Positions 53,999 to 62,753 are shown, counted from the first letter of the stretch. The stretch: DNA of 64,000 nucleotides from Bradyrhizobium sp. CB1650 (GCF_029761915.1 NZ_CP121695.1:5237501-5301500), one strand, 5' to 3'. The notes: generated by a model from the letters alone, not told the origin. Made by a program: numbers and translations.

Positions 53999-55024
53999 TC
54001 AAAACCCACCAGCCGTCTGGTTGGCGTCGACCTCGGCACCCGCCCGCGTCCGGCGCGCGCTGTTCACCAGTTGGCCGGGACGATCCTCGCGGTCGGGCTT
54101 CGCTGTCGCGAGCCGCAGCACCGCGGCGTAATTCGGCTGCACCTCCATACGGTCGGCATGCCGGCTCTCGCTCAGCAGGCGATGCACTTTCGGCAGATTG
54201 TAGCAGGGCACGTAGAACAGGAGATGATGCTCGAGGTGGTAGTTCACGTAGTACGGTGCGATGAACAGACGCTCGAGAAAATTCGCATGCGTGGTGCGAG
54301 TGTTGCGCAAGGGATCGCTGCTGTCGGGAACGACGGCGTGCTCGGCGATGTTGCGGATGCGGGTGATGACCATCATCCACGTCAGAAGCGGCACCAGCCA
54401 TAGCATTGGATAGGCCCACCATACGCCGGCCGCGGCAAGCGCCGCGAACATCGCGGCGTTGACCACACATTGCGGCCCGAGCTTCTCCCAGAAATGCGCA
54501 GCGCGCTGTCGCCATGGCCACTCCCTGGGACCGAACGCGTTGAGCAGTTGCGCCTTGCGCTGCTGATAGCCGGTCTGCCCGGTGATGTCGCGGATGAACT
54601 TGCGGCGATAGCTCAGCTTGGTGATCGGAAACGGCGCCGACAGCACGAGGTCGGGATCATCCTCCTGCTGGGTGCGCGCGTGATGCTGAAGGTGATAGCG
54701 GCGATAGCTGCGCGTCTCCGCGAAGAGCGGATAGGCGCAGAACCATTGGCTCAGCGCGAGGTTGGTCTTCTCGTCGGCGGACAGGCAGCCATGCGCGCCG
54801 TCATGCATGAGGATCGCAAGGCCGAGCTGGCGCGAGCCGATGATGGCGACCGCGAAGACATAAGTCAGCGGATTGGGCCACCAGGCGACGAGCGCGATCG
54901 CGCCTGATATCAGCGCCCAGGCGTGCGCGATCAGCGCGACACCTTTCCACGTCACGCGCTGTCGCACATCGACGAGCTGGTCCTCGGTGAGGAAATCGCG
55001 GGCACGCATGCGAAGCGCGGTCAT
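53999..55024 (-). CDS. Membrane fatty-acid desaturase family protein
   Basis: A 341-residue di-iron desaturase/hydroxylase. The three His boxes are HDGAHG (around residue 75), HLQHHA (around 110) and NYHLEHHL (around 265), with membrane helices between. Such enzymes introduce a double bond or hydroxyl into a lipid acyl chain using O2. The C-terminal tail is polar. It follows the TetR gene by three bases, so the two are one operon, and the TetR protein probably tunes desaturation. Confidence 0.88.
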   Translation of the reverse strand: MTALRMRARDFLTEDQLVDVRQRVTWKGVALIAHAWALISGAIALVAWWPNPLTYVFAVAIIGSRQLGLAILMHDGAHGCLSADEKTNLALSQWFCAYPLFAETRSYRRYHLQHHARTQQEDDPDLVLSAPFPITKLSYRRKFIRDITGQTGYQQRKAQLLNAFGPREWPWRQRAAHFWEKLGPQCVVNAAMFAALAAAGVWWAYPMLWLVPLLTWMMVITRIRNIAEHAVVPDSSDPLRNTRTTHANFLERLFIAPYYVNYHLEHHLLFYVPCYNLPKVHRLLSESRHADRMEVQPNYAAVLRLATAKPDREDRPGQLVNSARRTRAGAEVDANQTAGGF

Positions 55025-55027
55025 GGC

Positions 55028-55732
55028 CTAACTCTCCTCGTCCTGTGAGGCTGAAGCGCCGTCGTGGTCGACGATGCGCAGGCGCGCGGCGTCGCCGGTC
55101 GATTTCGCCTGGTCGCCGAGAACACGCAGCATCTCGCCGCAGAGCTGTTCGGGCGACCGGCCCATGGCGTAGCCTTCGAGGATGATGCCGATGGCGACGG
55201 CCCAGAATCGTCGCGAGCTTTCGTCCGGCGCTCGCAATGAGCGCCAGCCATGCCGCGCCACCTGACCCGCATAGGCGCGCGCGCCCTCGGTGTGCAGGCG
55301 CTCGATGGTGCGTTCGACCAGCGGCGCGAGATCCTGGCGCCGCCGCGTCAACGTCAGCGCCTCGGCGAAGAAGGCGACCGAATCGCTCGCCGTGACCGTT
55401 TCGGCGAGCGCATGGGTGTACTCCCGCGGCGAGCGCGCCCTCAGCGCCGCCTGTTCGGTCGCCCGCGCGAGATACAGCAGATCGCGGCAGGCGCATTCGA
55501 CGAACAGCGCCTCCTTGGTGCGGAAGTAATAGGTGATCTGGCTCGGGAAGGCGTCGGCAGCGGTCGCAATGTCGGCGATCGAGGTGCCTGACAGCCCCCG
55601 CTCCTTGAACAGCGGGCTCGCCGCATCGAGCAGCAGCGAGCGCATCCTGCGGCCAGCCGACCGCGTGGCGCGCGCAGCGTGCTTGGGGTCGCTGGCCGTC
55701 TCCGACGGGGCCTGGACGGACTTTCCCGCCAT
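55028..55732 (-). CDS. TetR-family regulator of the desaturase operon
   Basis: A 234-residue regulator with an N-terminal TetR helix-turn-helix: SLLLDAASPLFKERGLSGTSIADIATAADAFPSQITYYFRTKEALF (residues about 31-76). The remaining helices form the ligand-binding domain. ATG 55732 is used instead of the upstream reading, which would cross the operator. The palindrome TTTGTATG-N-CATACAAA lies 20 bp before the start, so it likely represses its own operon, perhaps in response to fatty acyl-CoA. Confidence 0.9.
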   Translation of the reverse strand: MAGKSVQAPSETASDPKHAARATRSAGRRMRSLLLDAASPLFKERGLSGTSIADIATAADAFPSQITYYFRTKEALFVECACRDLLYLARATEQAALRARSPREYTHALAETVTASDSVAFFAEALTLTRRRQDLAPLVERTIERLHTEGARAYAGQVARHGWRSLRAPDESSRRFWAVAIGIILEGYAMGRSPEQLCGEMLRVLGDQAKSTGDAARLRIVDHDGASASQDEES

Positions 55733-55751
55733 TGGATCCTCCCTGGAATTA

Positions 55752-55768
55752 TTTGTATGCCATACAAA
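55752..55768. promoter_or_regulatory. TetR operator of the desaturase operon
   Basis: Perfect TTTGTATG-C-CATACAAA, 17 bp, 20 bp before the TetR start. Its size and symmetry fit a TetR dimer. Confidence 0.7.
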
Positions 55769-55843
55769 CAAATAAATCAAGCCGGGTTCGGGCCCGTTTT
55801 GGGCACCCGGGTGCCGTCCGGGGCGAAACTGGCCCTCGCAACC

Positions 55844-55871
55844 TTGCCAAGCCGGCCAAAATCCTTATAAA
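55844..55871 (+). promoter_or_regulatory. Candidate rpsF promoter
   Basis: TTGCCA-N16-TATAAA, a near-standard vegetative promoter, 193 bp before rpsF; a start just after it would leave a leader of about 185 bases. Confidence 0.45.
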
Positions 55872-55994
55872 GCGCGCCATCCGCAGACCCCGGCCGGGAG
55901 CTGAACGGACGGTCTCAGCAAATTCCTTCGTGATTTGGTGTGGCAGGGCCAGTCGGCCCGTCGTCCCGTGTTTCCGCCTTCTGAGCTTAATCCC

Positions 55995-56016
55995 AGAGTC
56001 CTTTCCGAAGGTCTCT
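55995..56016 (+). promoter_or_regulatory. Hairpin in rpsF leader with CCG loop
   Basis: AGAG-T-CCTT-TCCG-AAGG-T-CTCT: two four-pair stems separated by one T-T mismatch, with CCG in the loop, 48 bp before the ATG. S6:S18 autoregulatory leaders in several phyla need a CCG triplet in a hairpin, so this is a candidate for translation feedback. Confidence 0.4.
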
Positions 56017-56063
56017 TAAGGGCTTGACGCCGGGTGAAGCGCCAACATGAGGAAAGGACGTCC

Positions 56064-56534
56064 ATGCCTCTTTACGAGCATGTTTTTCTCGCGCGTCAGG
56101 ACGCGAGCCCGCAGCAGGTGGAAGAGCTGACCACGCAGATGACCGGGATCGTCGAAGGTCTCGGCGGCAAGGTCACCAAGACCGAGAACTGGGGCGTGCG
56201 CTCCCTCACCTACCGCATGAACAAGAACCGCAAGGCGCACTTCGTGCTGCTCAATATCGACGCGCCGTCCGCGGCGATCGCCGAGATCGAGCGCCAGGAG
56301 CGCATCAGCGAAGACGTGATCCGTTATCTCAGCGTCCGTGTCGAGGAGCTCGAGGAAGGCCCGTCCGCGATGATGCGCAAGGCCGACCGCGATCGCGAGC
56401 GTGACGACCGTGGCGGCGGCTTCCGCGGCGAGCGTGAAGGCGGCTTCCGTGGCGACCGTGAAGGTGGCTTCCGCGGTGACCGCGGTCCGCGCCGCCCCCG
56501 CGAGGAAGCCGAAACCACGACGGATGAGGAGTAA
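56064..56534 (+). CDS. rpsF: 30S ribosomal protein S6
   Basis: A 156-residue S6. The N-terminal fold reads [22 protein letters not shown], then [30 protein letters not shown] and [18 protein letters not shown]. After about residue 115 it has a charged tail with three 8-residue repeats GGFRG(E/D)RE and an acidic end, as in other alphaproteobacteria. It starts the ribosomal operon rpsF-rpsR-DUF2232-rplI. ATG 56064 follows AGGAAAGGA. Confidence 0.97.
   Translation: MPLYEHVFLARQDASPQQVEELTTQMTGIVEGLGGKVTKTENWGVRSLTYRMNKNRKAHFVLLNIDAPSAAIAEIERQERISEDVIRYLSVRVEELEEGPSAMMRKADRDRERDDRGGGFRGEREGGFRGDREGGFRGDRGPRRPREEAETTTDEE
56415..56486 (+). repeat. Three 24-bp tandem units in rpsF tail
   Basis: Units 56415-56438, 56439-56462 and 56463-56486, each encoding GGFRG(E/D)R(E/G). 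Small differences are mostly silent or conservative. They form the charged C-terminal tail of S6. Confidence 0.85.
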
Positions 56535-56539
56535 CAACA

Positions 56540-56779
56540 ATGGCTGAAGCTGGCGCCCGCCGTCCGTTTTTCCGTCGCCGCAAGACCTGCCCGTTCACGG
56601 GTCCGAACGCGCCGAAGATCGACTACAAGGATTCCAAGCTCTTGATGCGCTACGTCTCCGAGCGCGGCAAGATCGTGCCGAGCCGCATTACGGCGGTTTC
56701 CGCGAAGAAGCAGCGTGAACTCGCCCGCGCCATCAAGCGCGCGCGGTTCCTGGGCCTGCTGCCCTACGTGATCCGCTGA
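56540..56779 (+). CDS. rpsR: 30S ribosomal protein S18
   Basis: A 79-residue S18, binding partner of S6 on the 30S platform. Family marks: [66 protein letters not shown]. Five bases after rpsF. Confidence 0.98.
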   Translation: MAEAGARRPFFRRRKTCPFTGPNAPKIDYKDSKLLMRYVSERGKIVPSRITAVSAKKQRELARAIKRARFLGLLPYVIR

Positions 56780-56913
56780 TACGACCGACTTTGACCGGCG
56801 GCGATGACGCCGCCGGTCGCGACGTTCTGAACTCATAAGGCTTCCGGGTCGTCCGGTTGCCGATGGTTGGGGCAAACGATGCCTCTAACCGCTCGGAAGG
56901 GGCGGGACAGCTA

Positions 56914-57885
56914 ATGATGGCCTTTGGACTCATAGCCCTGATCGCCGGCGCCGCGTCGGCCCTGATGTTCGCCTCGATCGTTTCGGGCGCGCTGATCTCG
57001 CTCGTCCTGTTCTATCTCGCACCGTTGCCGCTGATGGTGGTGTCGATCGGCTGGGGGCCGCTTTGCGCGAGCCTTGGCGGCATCGCGGCCGCGGTCGGCC
57101 TCGGCGCTCTGTTTGGCCTGCCCTATTGCCTCGCCTTTGCCGTCACGGTCGCGCTGCCGGCCTGGTGGCTTGGCCATCTCGTCTTGCTCGGCCGGCACGT
57201 GGGCGCAACTCCCGACGCCGCCGAGCCGCCGGCCGAACCCGAGATCGAATGGTATCCGGTCGGCCGCATCCTGCTATGGATTGCGGGCTTCGCCATGTTG
57301 ACCGCGATGGCCGCCCTCCTCACGCTCGGTACCGATGCCGACAGCATCACCAGCACGCTGCGTCGCGGCCTGATGCGTATCCTCCATGCCACCGATCCGC
57401 AGGCCACTGGTGAAGCCGACCAGTTCGTCGATGCCTTGGTGCGGATCGCACCGGCCGCCGCCGCCATCGTCTCGATGATGACGCTTACCCTCAACCTCTG
57501 GCTCAGTGCCAGGGTGACGGCGACCTCCGGCCGGCTGCGACGCCCATGGCCGAATCTGATGACCGCGGAATTGCCGACCATGACGCTCGTGGGGCTGTGC
57601 GTCGCGCTCGCCTTCTGCTTCACCGGCGGGCTGCTCGCAATCGTCGCGCAGATCGTGACGGCGGCGCTGATGATGGCCTACGCGCTGACCGGCTTTGCCG
57701 TGCTGCATACGCTGACGCTCGCGCTGAAGAGCCGCGCCTTCTGGCTCGGCTCGACCTATGCCGTCGTCGTCGTGTTCGGGTGGCCGGTGATCGCGATGGT
57801 GATCCTCGGCCTTGCGGACGCCGTGTTCGGCGTTCGTGAGCGTTTCCTGCGCAACCGGCAACCGCCGCCGCTGCCAACCTCTTAA
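56914..57885 (+). CDS. DUF2232 membrane protein
   Basis: A 323-residue inner-membrane protein with about eight hydrophobic helices, in the position between rpsR and rplI usual for DUF2232 genes. Hydrophobic blocks are GLIALIAGAASALMFASIVSG, LISLVLFYLAPLPLMVVSIGWG and YAVVVVFGWPVIAMVILGLAD. A frame is open from 56857, but GGGGCGGGA lies six bases before ATG 56914. No function is known for the family. Confidence 0.8.
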   Translation: MMAFGLIALIAGAASALMFASIVSGALISLVLFYLAPLPLMVVSIGWGPLCASLGGIAAAVGLGALFGLPYCLAFAVTVALPAWWLGHLVLLGRHVGATPDAAEPPAEPEIEWYPVGRILLWIAGFAMLTAMAALLTLGTDADSITSTLRRGLMRILHATDPQATGEADQFVDALVRIAPAAAAIVSMMTLTLNLWLSARVTATSGRLRRPWPNLMTAELPTMTLVGLCVALAFCFTGGLLAIVAQIVTAALMMAYALTGFAVLHTLTLALKSRAFWLGSTYAVVVVFGWPVIAMVILGLADAVFGVRERFLRNRQPPPLPTS

Positions 57886-57936
57886 GTCCACCCCTGAAAA
57901 CTGAAACTCACACACGACACTTCAAAGGAGAACGTT

Positions 57937-58542
57937 ATGGAAGTCATTTTGCTGGAACGCGTGAACAAGCTTGGCCAGATGGGCGAAGTCGTGAAGGTTC
58001 GCGACGGCTATGCCCGCAATTTCCTGCTCAAGCGCGGCAAGGCGCTGCGCGCCACCGCCGACAACCGCGCCAAGTATGACGGCATGAAGGCCGAGCTCGA
58101 GGCCCGCAATCTCCAGGCCAAGGGCGAGGCGTCCAAGGTCGCCGAGAAGATCGAGGGCAAGAACATCACCGTAATCCGCCAGGCCTCCGAATCCGGCCAG
58201 CTCTTCGGCTCGGTCACCGTGCGCGACATCGTCGCCGCGTTCGAGGCCGACGGCGTCCATCTCGACCGCCCGCAGGTGCAGCTCGACGCACCGATCAAGA
58301 CCATCGGCAAGCACACGGTCACGGTTGCTGTTCACCCCGAGGTCGAGGTCGAGATCACCGTGACGGTCGCGCGCAGCCAGGATGAGGCCGAGCGCATCAA
58401 CCGCGGCGAGGACATCTCGACCCGCAACGAGGACCGCGATGCGGCCGCCGAGGCGATCGCCGCCGCCGGCGAGTTCTTCGATCCGGAAGCCCAGCACGAG
58501 GAGCTCGCGCCGGCGCCGGCCGCGGAAGAGACCGAGAAGTAA
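57937..58542 (+). CDS. rplI: 50S ribosomal protein L9
   Basis: A 201-residue L9 with the two RNA-binding domains of the family. Start [40 protein letters not shown], linking helix, and C-terminal domain with [28 protein letters not shown] charged extension follows ([37 protein letters not shown]), common in alphaproteobacteria. A strong AAAGGAGAA precedes the ATG. Last gene of the operon before a REP-like segment and terminator. Confidence 0.97.
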   Translation: MEVILLERVNKLGQMGEVVKVRDGYARNFLLKRGKALRATADNRAKYDGMKAELEARNLQAKGEASKVAEKIEGKNITVIRQASESGQLFGSVTVRDIVAAFEADGVHLDRPQVQLDAPIKTIGKHTVTVAVHPEVEVEITVTVARSQDEAERINRGEDISTRNEDRDAAAEAIAAAGEFFDPEAQHEELAPAPAAEETEK

Positions 58543-58557
58543 GCCGCGAATACACCT

Positions 58558-58636
58558 CGTCGCGGGCTTGACCCGCGCATCCATCATCAAGCGTCTTGCT
58601 GAAGGATGGATTGCCGGGTCAAGCCCGGCAATGACG
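58558..58636. repeat. Dispersed inverted-repeat segment after rplI
   Basis: CGGGCTTGACCCGC and GGATTGCCGGGTCAAGCCCGG are related, inverted modules of the sort often scattered between genes in rhizobia. Confidence 0.5.
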
Positions 58637-58643
58637 CCAGAAC

Positions 58644-58680
58644 AAGCCCGGCCGCCTCACGCGGCCGGGCTTTTCGTTTT
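58644..58680 (+). terminator. Intrinsic terminator after rplI
   Basis: AAGCCCGGCCGC / GCGGCCGGGCTT, 12 bp stem with CTCAC loop (58644-58672), then TTCGTTTT. The stem overlaps the end of the convergent thioesterase gene, so it may stop both. Confidence 0.8.
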
Positions 58681-59124
58681 TGCGGCGACGTCCTCGCTCA
58701 ACATCGCGATCGAGGCCAGCGCCGTCGCCGTATGCTTTTCCATACCGTCAGTCAGGCAGAACACGTCGGCCGCAACGACCGCGACCTGGCGGCCCGGCTT
58801 GATCACCCGCGCGCGGCAGATCAGCTTTTCGCCGACCGCCGGCGCGAGCAGATTGAGCTTATACTCGGCGGTCAGCGCCGGCTGGCCGCGCGAGGTCGCC
58901 GCTGCGATGGTCGTGGCGTTGTCGACGAGGAAGGCGGTGACGCCGCCGTGAAAGAAGCCGTGCTGCTGCAGCAGCTCGGGCCGGCGCTCCACCGCAATCG
59001 TGCAGGTGCCGCGCGACAGCTCGGACAATTCCGCGCCGATCAGGTTCATGAATCCCTGCCGGCCGACGTTGGCGTGGATGCGCTGCGCTACGGCCGCGAA
59101 ATCGGGATCTGTTTCGGTGCTCAT
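58657..59124 (-). CDS. PaaI-type hotdog thioesterase
   Basis: A 155-residue hotdog-fold thioesterase. PELLQQHGFFHGGVTAFLVDNATTIA carries the GG-x8-D motif of PaaI-like enzymes, with the Asp as active-site residue. It hydrolyses acyl- or aryl-CoA esters; the substrate is unknown. ATG 59124 (MSTETDPDF) has GGGAG seven bases before. It lies 11 bp after the TetR gene, so they are co-transcribed and probably share the upstream operator. Confidence 0.88.
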   Translation of the reverse strand: MSTETDPDFAAVAQRIHANVGRQGFMNLIGAELSELSRGTCTIAVERRPELLQQHGFFHGGVTAFLVDNATTIAAATSRGQPALTAEYKLNLLAPAVGEKLICRARVIKPGRQVAVVAADVFCLTDGMEKHTATALASIAMLSEDVAAKTKSPAA

Positions 59125-59135
59125 GACGCCACTCC

Positions 59136-59732
59136 CTATTCTGTGTCGATACGCTCGGGCGGCAGCAGCGCGCGGATGGCGCACGCGATCAGCGTGTCGG
59201 CCTCGCTGCGCGGATCGGTCCGATCGCGCCCGGAGAGAAAGGCGCGGCAAAACACCTGCGCAGGGCCGATGAGCTGGCTGATGAACATCACGGGCGTCAT
59301 CGGCAAGAGGTCGCCGCGCGCCACGAGCGGCGCACGCCAGCGTTCGATGCCTTCGGCAAGACGCGCATTCTGCGCGCGCTGGGCGTCGCGGACGTCTTCG
59401 CTCCATTCGCTGCGGGAGATCTCGAACAGATAGCGCGCCTCGCGCCGGCTGGTCGCGACCCAGTCGAGATGCGCGCGGATCAGCCGATCGATACCCAGCC
59501 CGGCATCCGGCACGGGATCGAGCGCTTTGAGCATCGCGGCGTGATACTGGCGCAGCACGTCAAGGAACAGCGCGCCGGCGAGCTCCTTCTTCGATCCGAA
59601 GACATGGAAGAAACTGCCATTGGAGGCCCGGGCGCGAGCGCGGATCGCCGCCACCGTCGCGGCCTCGAACCCGACCCGATCGAACACCGCGAGCCCCGCT
59701 GCCAACAAGTCGTTACGCACGCCGGTTGCCAT
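59136..59732 (-). CDS. TetR/AcrR-family regulator of the thioesterase unit
   Basis: A 198-residue regulator. Its N-terminal HTH reads LLAAGLAVFDRVGFEAATVAAIRARARASNGSFFHVFGSKKELAGALF (residues about 8-55). A helical ligand-binding domain follows. A perfect palindrome ends 10 bp from the ATG. With the thioesterase downstream, an acyl-CoA or similar ester could be the effector. Confidence 0.9.
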   Translation of the reverse strand: MATGVRNDLLAAGLAVFDRVGFEAATVAAIRARARASNGSFFHVFGSKKELAGALFLDVLRQYHAAMLKALDPVPDAGLGIDRLIRAHLDWVATSRREARYLFEISRSEWSEDVRDAQRAQNARLAEGIERWRAPLVARGDLLPMTPVMFISQLIGPAQVFCRAFLSGRDRTDPRSEADTLIACAIRALLPPERIDTE

Positions 59733-59742
59733 CGCTGCCTCC

Positions 59743-59770
59743 TAGAGTAATACTCTAGAGTATTACTCTA
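59743..59770. promoter_or_regulatory. Perfect 28-bp palindromic operator of TetR/thioesterase unit
   Basis: Two 14-bp arms with no spacer. It also breaks into two abutting 13-bp palindromes, AGAGTA-N-TACTCT, at 59744-59756 and 59757-59769, as if two dimers bind side by side. Confidence 0.8.
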
Positions 59771-59916
59771 ACGCCGGTCAAGGCACATGCACGCATCGCC
59801 GGCGTCGCCAGCCACACTCCGTCATTGCAATGCGAACGTTAGGGTCGTCGTCCCCCGGCAGGCACGATGCGGAGGCCGCGATGGACGCGACCTCGTCTCA
59901 GCTAGCGACGATCTGC

Positions 59917-60930
59917 CTATCGCGAGATCGGCGCGGTCGGCGGGCCGGACGGCTCGGTCGTCGCCGGCGGAGGTGCCGCGGCGGTCGGGGCTGGCGGCGG
60001 ATCCTGCGGCTTTGCCGCCGGCTCGGAGCTGCCGCTGGTCGTCGTCTCGGCCGGCTTCGCAGCGGCGGCCGGCGCGGCCGGCGTCACCTGCGGCACCGGA
60101 TCGGCGGGCCGCAGCGCCGGAGGCTCGCTGCTGCTCGGCTCGGCTTTCGCGCTGTCCGGCTTCGGCTCAGCGGGCTTCTCGGGCGCCTTGGCACTATCCG
60201 GCTTGGCTTCGTCGCGCCCGGAATCGACTTTGGCGCTCTCGCTCTTGGGTTCGGACTTCGGCTCAGCTTTGGGTTCGGATTTGGATTCAGACTTGGATTC
60301 AGAATTGGGCTCGCCCTTATCGTCGGCCGGCGCGGCGGCGTCGACCTTCGGCGCCTCCTCAGTTTCCGGCTTGCCGCGCCTGCCCATCCGTTTGGACTTG
60401 CGGCCCTCGGCGGCACGCTCGTTGCCAGCCTCGGGCTTGGCGCCTTCCTTCGCACCCTCCTCGCTCGGCCGCGCCATACGCTTCTGGCGTGCACCCTCGG
60501 GCACCGGAGCTGCGCCCTCGCCCTCCGGCTTCGCGGCTTCCTGCGCGCGCTGGCGGCGCCCCTGATGTTCGGGCGCCTGCGCGGGATTGGTATTGGCATC
60601 ATTTTCCCTGGCGCCGTCTCGTTTGTCCCTGCCGTCCTTGGCCTGATAGCGAGTGTCGCTGGCACCGTTGGAGACAAGGTAGGAGGCGAGAATGCCCGCC
60701 ATGTCCGGGCTGGTGGTGTAGTGCTGGCGCAGGAAGCCCGGCAGCGATCCCGGCGCAACCGTCTTCAGCAGCCCGCGCGGACTCTTGTGACAGGCATTGC
60801 AGGTCTGTGCAAAGAGCTGCGACGGGGTTTTGCCGGCCTCGAGATTGGTCGCCTGCGCAAGAACGGCGTCGCTCGCGCCGAAGCCGATCAGAAGCAATAC
60901 CGTTGCGAGGCTGAGCGCTCGGCTCGACAT
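59917..60930 (-). CDS. Mono-haem c-type cytochrome with long charged tail
   Basis: A 337-residue exported protein. The N-terminal signal (RALSLATVLLLIGFGASDAVLA) is followed by QLFAQTCNACHKSPRGL, a single CxxCH haem site, and a possible distal ligand region PGFLRQHYTTSPDMAGILASYL. From about residue 90 the rest is low complexity: Glu/Lys/Arg/Pro/Ser stretches such as SESKSEPK repeats, and a Pro/Ala end. ATG 60930 (MSSRAL) is the best-spaced start after GGAG; others lie 3 and 5 codons up. No oxidase or dehydrogenase partner is nearby. It may pass electrons in the periplasm while the tail binds something acidic or the cell wall. Confidence 0.75.
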   Translation of the reverse strand: MSSRALSLATVLLLIGFGASDAVLAQATNLEAGKTPSQLFAQTCNACHKSPRGLLKTVAPGSLPGFLRQHYTTSPDMAGILASYLVSNGASDTRYQAKDGRDKRDGARENDANTNPAQAPEHQGRRQRAQEAAKPEGEGAAPVPEGARQKRMARPSEEGAKEGAKPEAGNERAAEGRKSKRMGRRGKPETEEAPKVDAAAPADDKGEPNSESKSESKSEPKAEPKSEPKSESAKVDSGRDEAKPDSAKAPEKPAEPKPDSAKAEPSSSEPPALRPADPVPQVTPAAPAAAAKPAETTTSGSSEPAAKPQDPPPAPTAAAPPPATTEPSGPPTAPISR

Positions 60931-61206
60931 TCCCATCATCTCCATAAAAAAAACGCAGACACAGCCATTAACCGGCGCGGCGGTCACCTTTTAGCCGATT
61001 GTGACGCGAATGGAAGGCGGCTCATCGCGCAAGGATGTGATCACGCGATTTTCGAATATCGGCTTTGAACACAACGCAATAGCGGTCAGGAACCAGTCCC
61101 ACTAGATTTAGATGCAAACGCATAGGAACCGATCCGGTCCCTGGGCGTAAGATCAGAAGGCCGGGTCAGTCGCATCATTTCGGGTTCGCTCGAGAGGTAG
61201 GTGCCG

Positions 61207-62457
61207 ATGGACCGCTTGTTGCGTAGATTTTTGTCTCAATTCATCCGCCACGGGTCGATGACGGTGACCACGGCGAGCGGGATGAAGTTCACCGTCGGCG
61301 ACGGCATCGGCGAACCGGTGGAAGTCCGCTTCGTCACTACGGACGCGCAACGGCGGGTCCTCATCAATCCCGAACTCGGGCTTGGCGAGGCCTATATGGA
61401 TGGCGAATTCGTCGTCGAGCGCGGCACGATAGCTGATGCCCTCGCGATCCTGCTCGATCAACCCGACGTATTGCCGCAGTGGGCAAAACCGTGGTGGCAC
61501 CTGCGCTACCTGACGCGGCATCTGAAACAGTTCAATCCGCGCTCGCGCGCGCGCAGCAACGTCGCCCATCATTATGATCTCGACGGCCGGCTCTATTCGC
61601 TCTTCCTCGATGCCGATAAGCAATACAGTTGCGCCTATTTCGAGACGCCGGAGACCTCGCTTGACGATGCGCAGCTCGCCAAGAAGCGGCACATCGCCGC
61701 AAAGCTCCAGGTCAAGGGCGGGCAACGCGTGCTCGACATCGGCTCGGGCTGGGGCGGCCTTGGCCTCTACCTCGCCGAGATCGCGGGCGCCGACGTCACC
61801 GGCGTCACGCTGTCGACGGAGCAGTTGCAGGTCTCCAACGCGCGTGCGGCCGAGAGAGGCCTGACCGGATCGGCGCGGTTCCTGCTGGAGGATTATCGCG
61901 ACATCGACGGGCCGTTCGACCGTATCGTCTCGGTCGGCATGTTCGAGCATGTCGGCGTGAAGTTCTATGACACCTATTTCAAGCGCTGCGCCGAGCTGCT
62001 GAGCGAGGACGGCGTGATGCTGCTGCACTCGATCGGCCGGTCGCAGGGCCCCGACTCCACCAATCCCTGGATCGCCAAGTACATCTTTCCCGGCGGCTAT
62101 ATCCCGGCCCTGTCGGAGGTGTTGCCCGCGATCGAGCGAGCTGGGTTCCTGGTCTGCGACATCGAGATCCTGCGCCTCCACTATGCCGAGACGCTCAAGG
62201 CCTGGCGGGAGCGGTTCATGGCGCGGCGCGAGGAAGCCGTGCAGCTCTACGACGAGCGTTTCGCGCTGATGTGGGAGTTCTATCTGGCGGCCTGCGAGAT
62301 GACCTTCCGCAAACAGGACATGATGAACTTCCAGATCCAACTCACCCGTCGCCAGGGCGTGGTGCCGGTTACCCGCGACTATGTCGGGCATGAAGAGGCC
62401 AGGCTGCGCGGCCTCGAACGCAGCGCCAAGCCCAGGCTGAGGCTGGCAGGCGAATAG
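61207..62457 (+). CDS. cfa: Cyclopropane-fatty-acyl-phospholipid synthase
   Basis: A 416-residue SAM-dependent enzyme that adds a methylene bridge to unsaturated acyl chains in membrane lipids. The SAM motif is VLDIGSGWGGLGLYLAE, with the family blocks HHYDLDGRLYSLFLDADKQYSCAYFE, MFEHVGVKFYDTYFKRC and FPGGYIPALSEVLPAIERAG. ATG 61207 follows GAGAGG by nine bases, better than GTG 61201. It works after desaturases in the same lipid pathway and often rises in stationary phase. Confidence 0.95.
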   Translation: MDRLLRRFLSQFIRHGSMTVTTASGMKFTVGDGIGEPVEVRFVTTDAQRRVLINPELGLGEAYMDGEFVVERGTIADALAILLDQPDVLPQWAKPWWHLRYLTRHLKQFNPRSRARSNVAHHYDLDGRLYSLFLDADKQYSCAYFETPETSLDDAQLAKKRHIAAKLQVKGGQRVLDIGSGWGGLGLYLAEIAGADVTGVTLSTEQLQVSNARAAERGLTGSARFLLEDYRDIDGPFDRIVSVGMFEHVGVKFYDTYFKRCAELLSEDGVMLLHSIGRSQGPDSTNPWIAKYIFPGGYIPALSEVLPAIERAGFLVCDIEILRLHYAETLKAWRERFMARREEAVQLYDERFALMWEFYLAACEMTFRKQDMMNFQIQLTRRQGVVPVTRDYVGHEEARLRGLERSAKPRLRLAGE

Positions 62458-62460
62458 GGT

Positions 62461-62667
62461 CTAGTGACGCAGGCCCGATGGCCGATGAGGCCCGAAAGAG
62501 GCCGGGAGTGCCAAATGCACGCGCAGCCGGGCGAGCGTCTCGGCAGGGACCGGCTTGCGCCGCAGTTCCGGTCGCGCGGCATCCTCCATGGCGGCGATCA
62601 GCGCCGACAGCCAACGCCGGCTGCCCGCTTCGCTTCGCCAAACCTGTGGCTGCCGTTCTGGCCGCAT
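62461..62667 (-). CDS. Small hypothetical protein, 68 residues
   Basis: A basic small protein, MRPERQPQVWRSEAGSRRWL..., with ALIAAMEDAARPELRRKPVPAETLARLRVHLAL, a helical stretch that reads like a real domain. It ends three bases from the CFA synthase stop on the other strand. The frame continues upstream to 63069 but the added part has no such character. Function unknown. Confidence 0.45.
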   Translation of the reverse strand: MRPERQPQVWRSEAGSRRWLSALIAAMEDAARPELRRKPVPAETLARLRVHLALPASFGPHRPSGLRH

Positions 62668-62753
62668 CTGCCTCGTCTCCCTGACCACGGGTTCCAGAGG
62701 ACAAACCTCCTGCCCGCTTTCCCGTTCCGCTACCCCGAAAGAATCCGGGAAGA

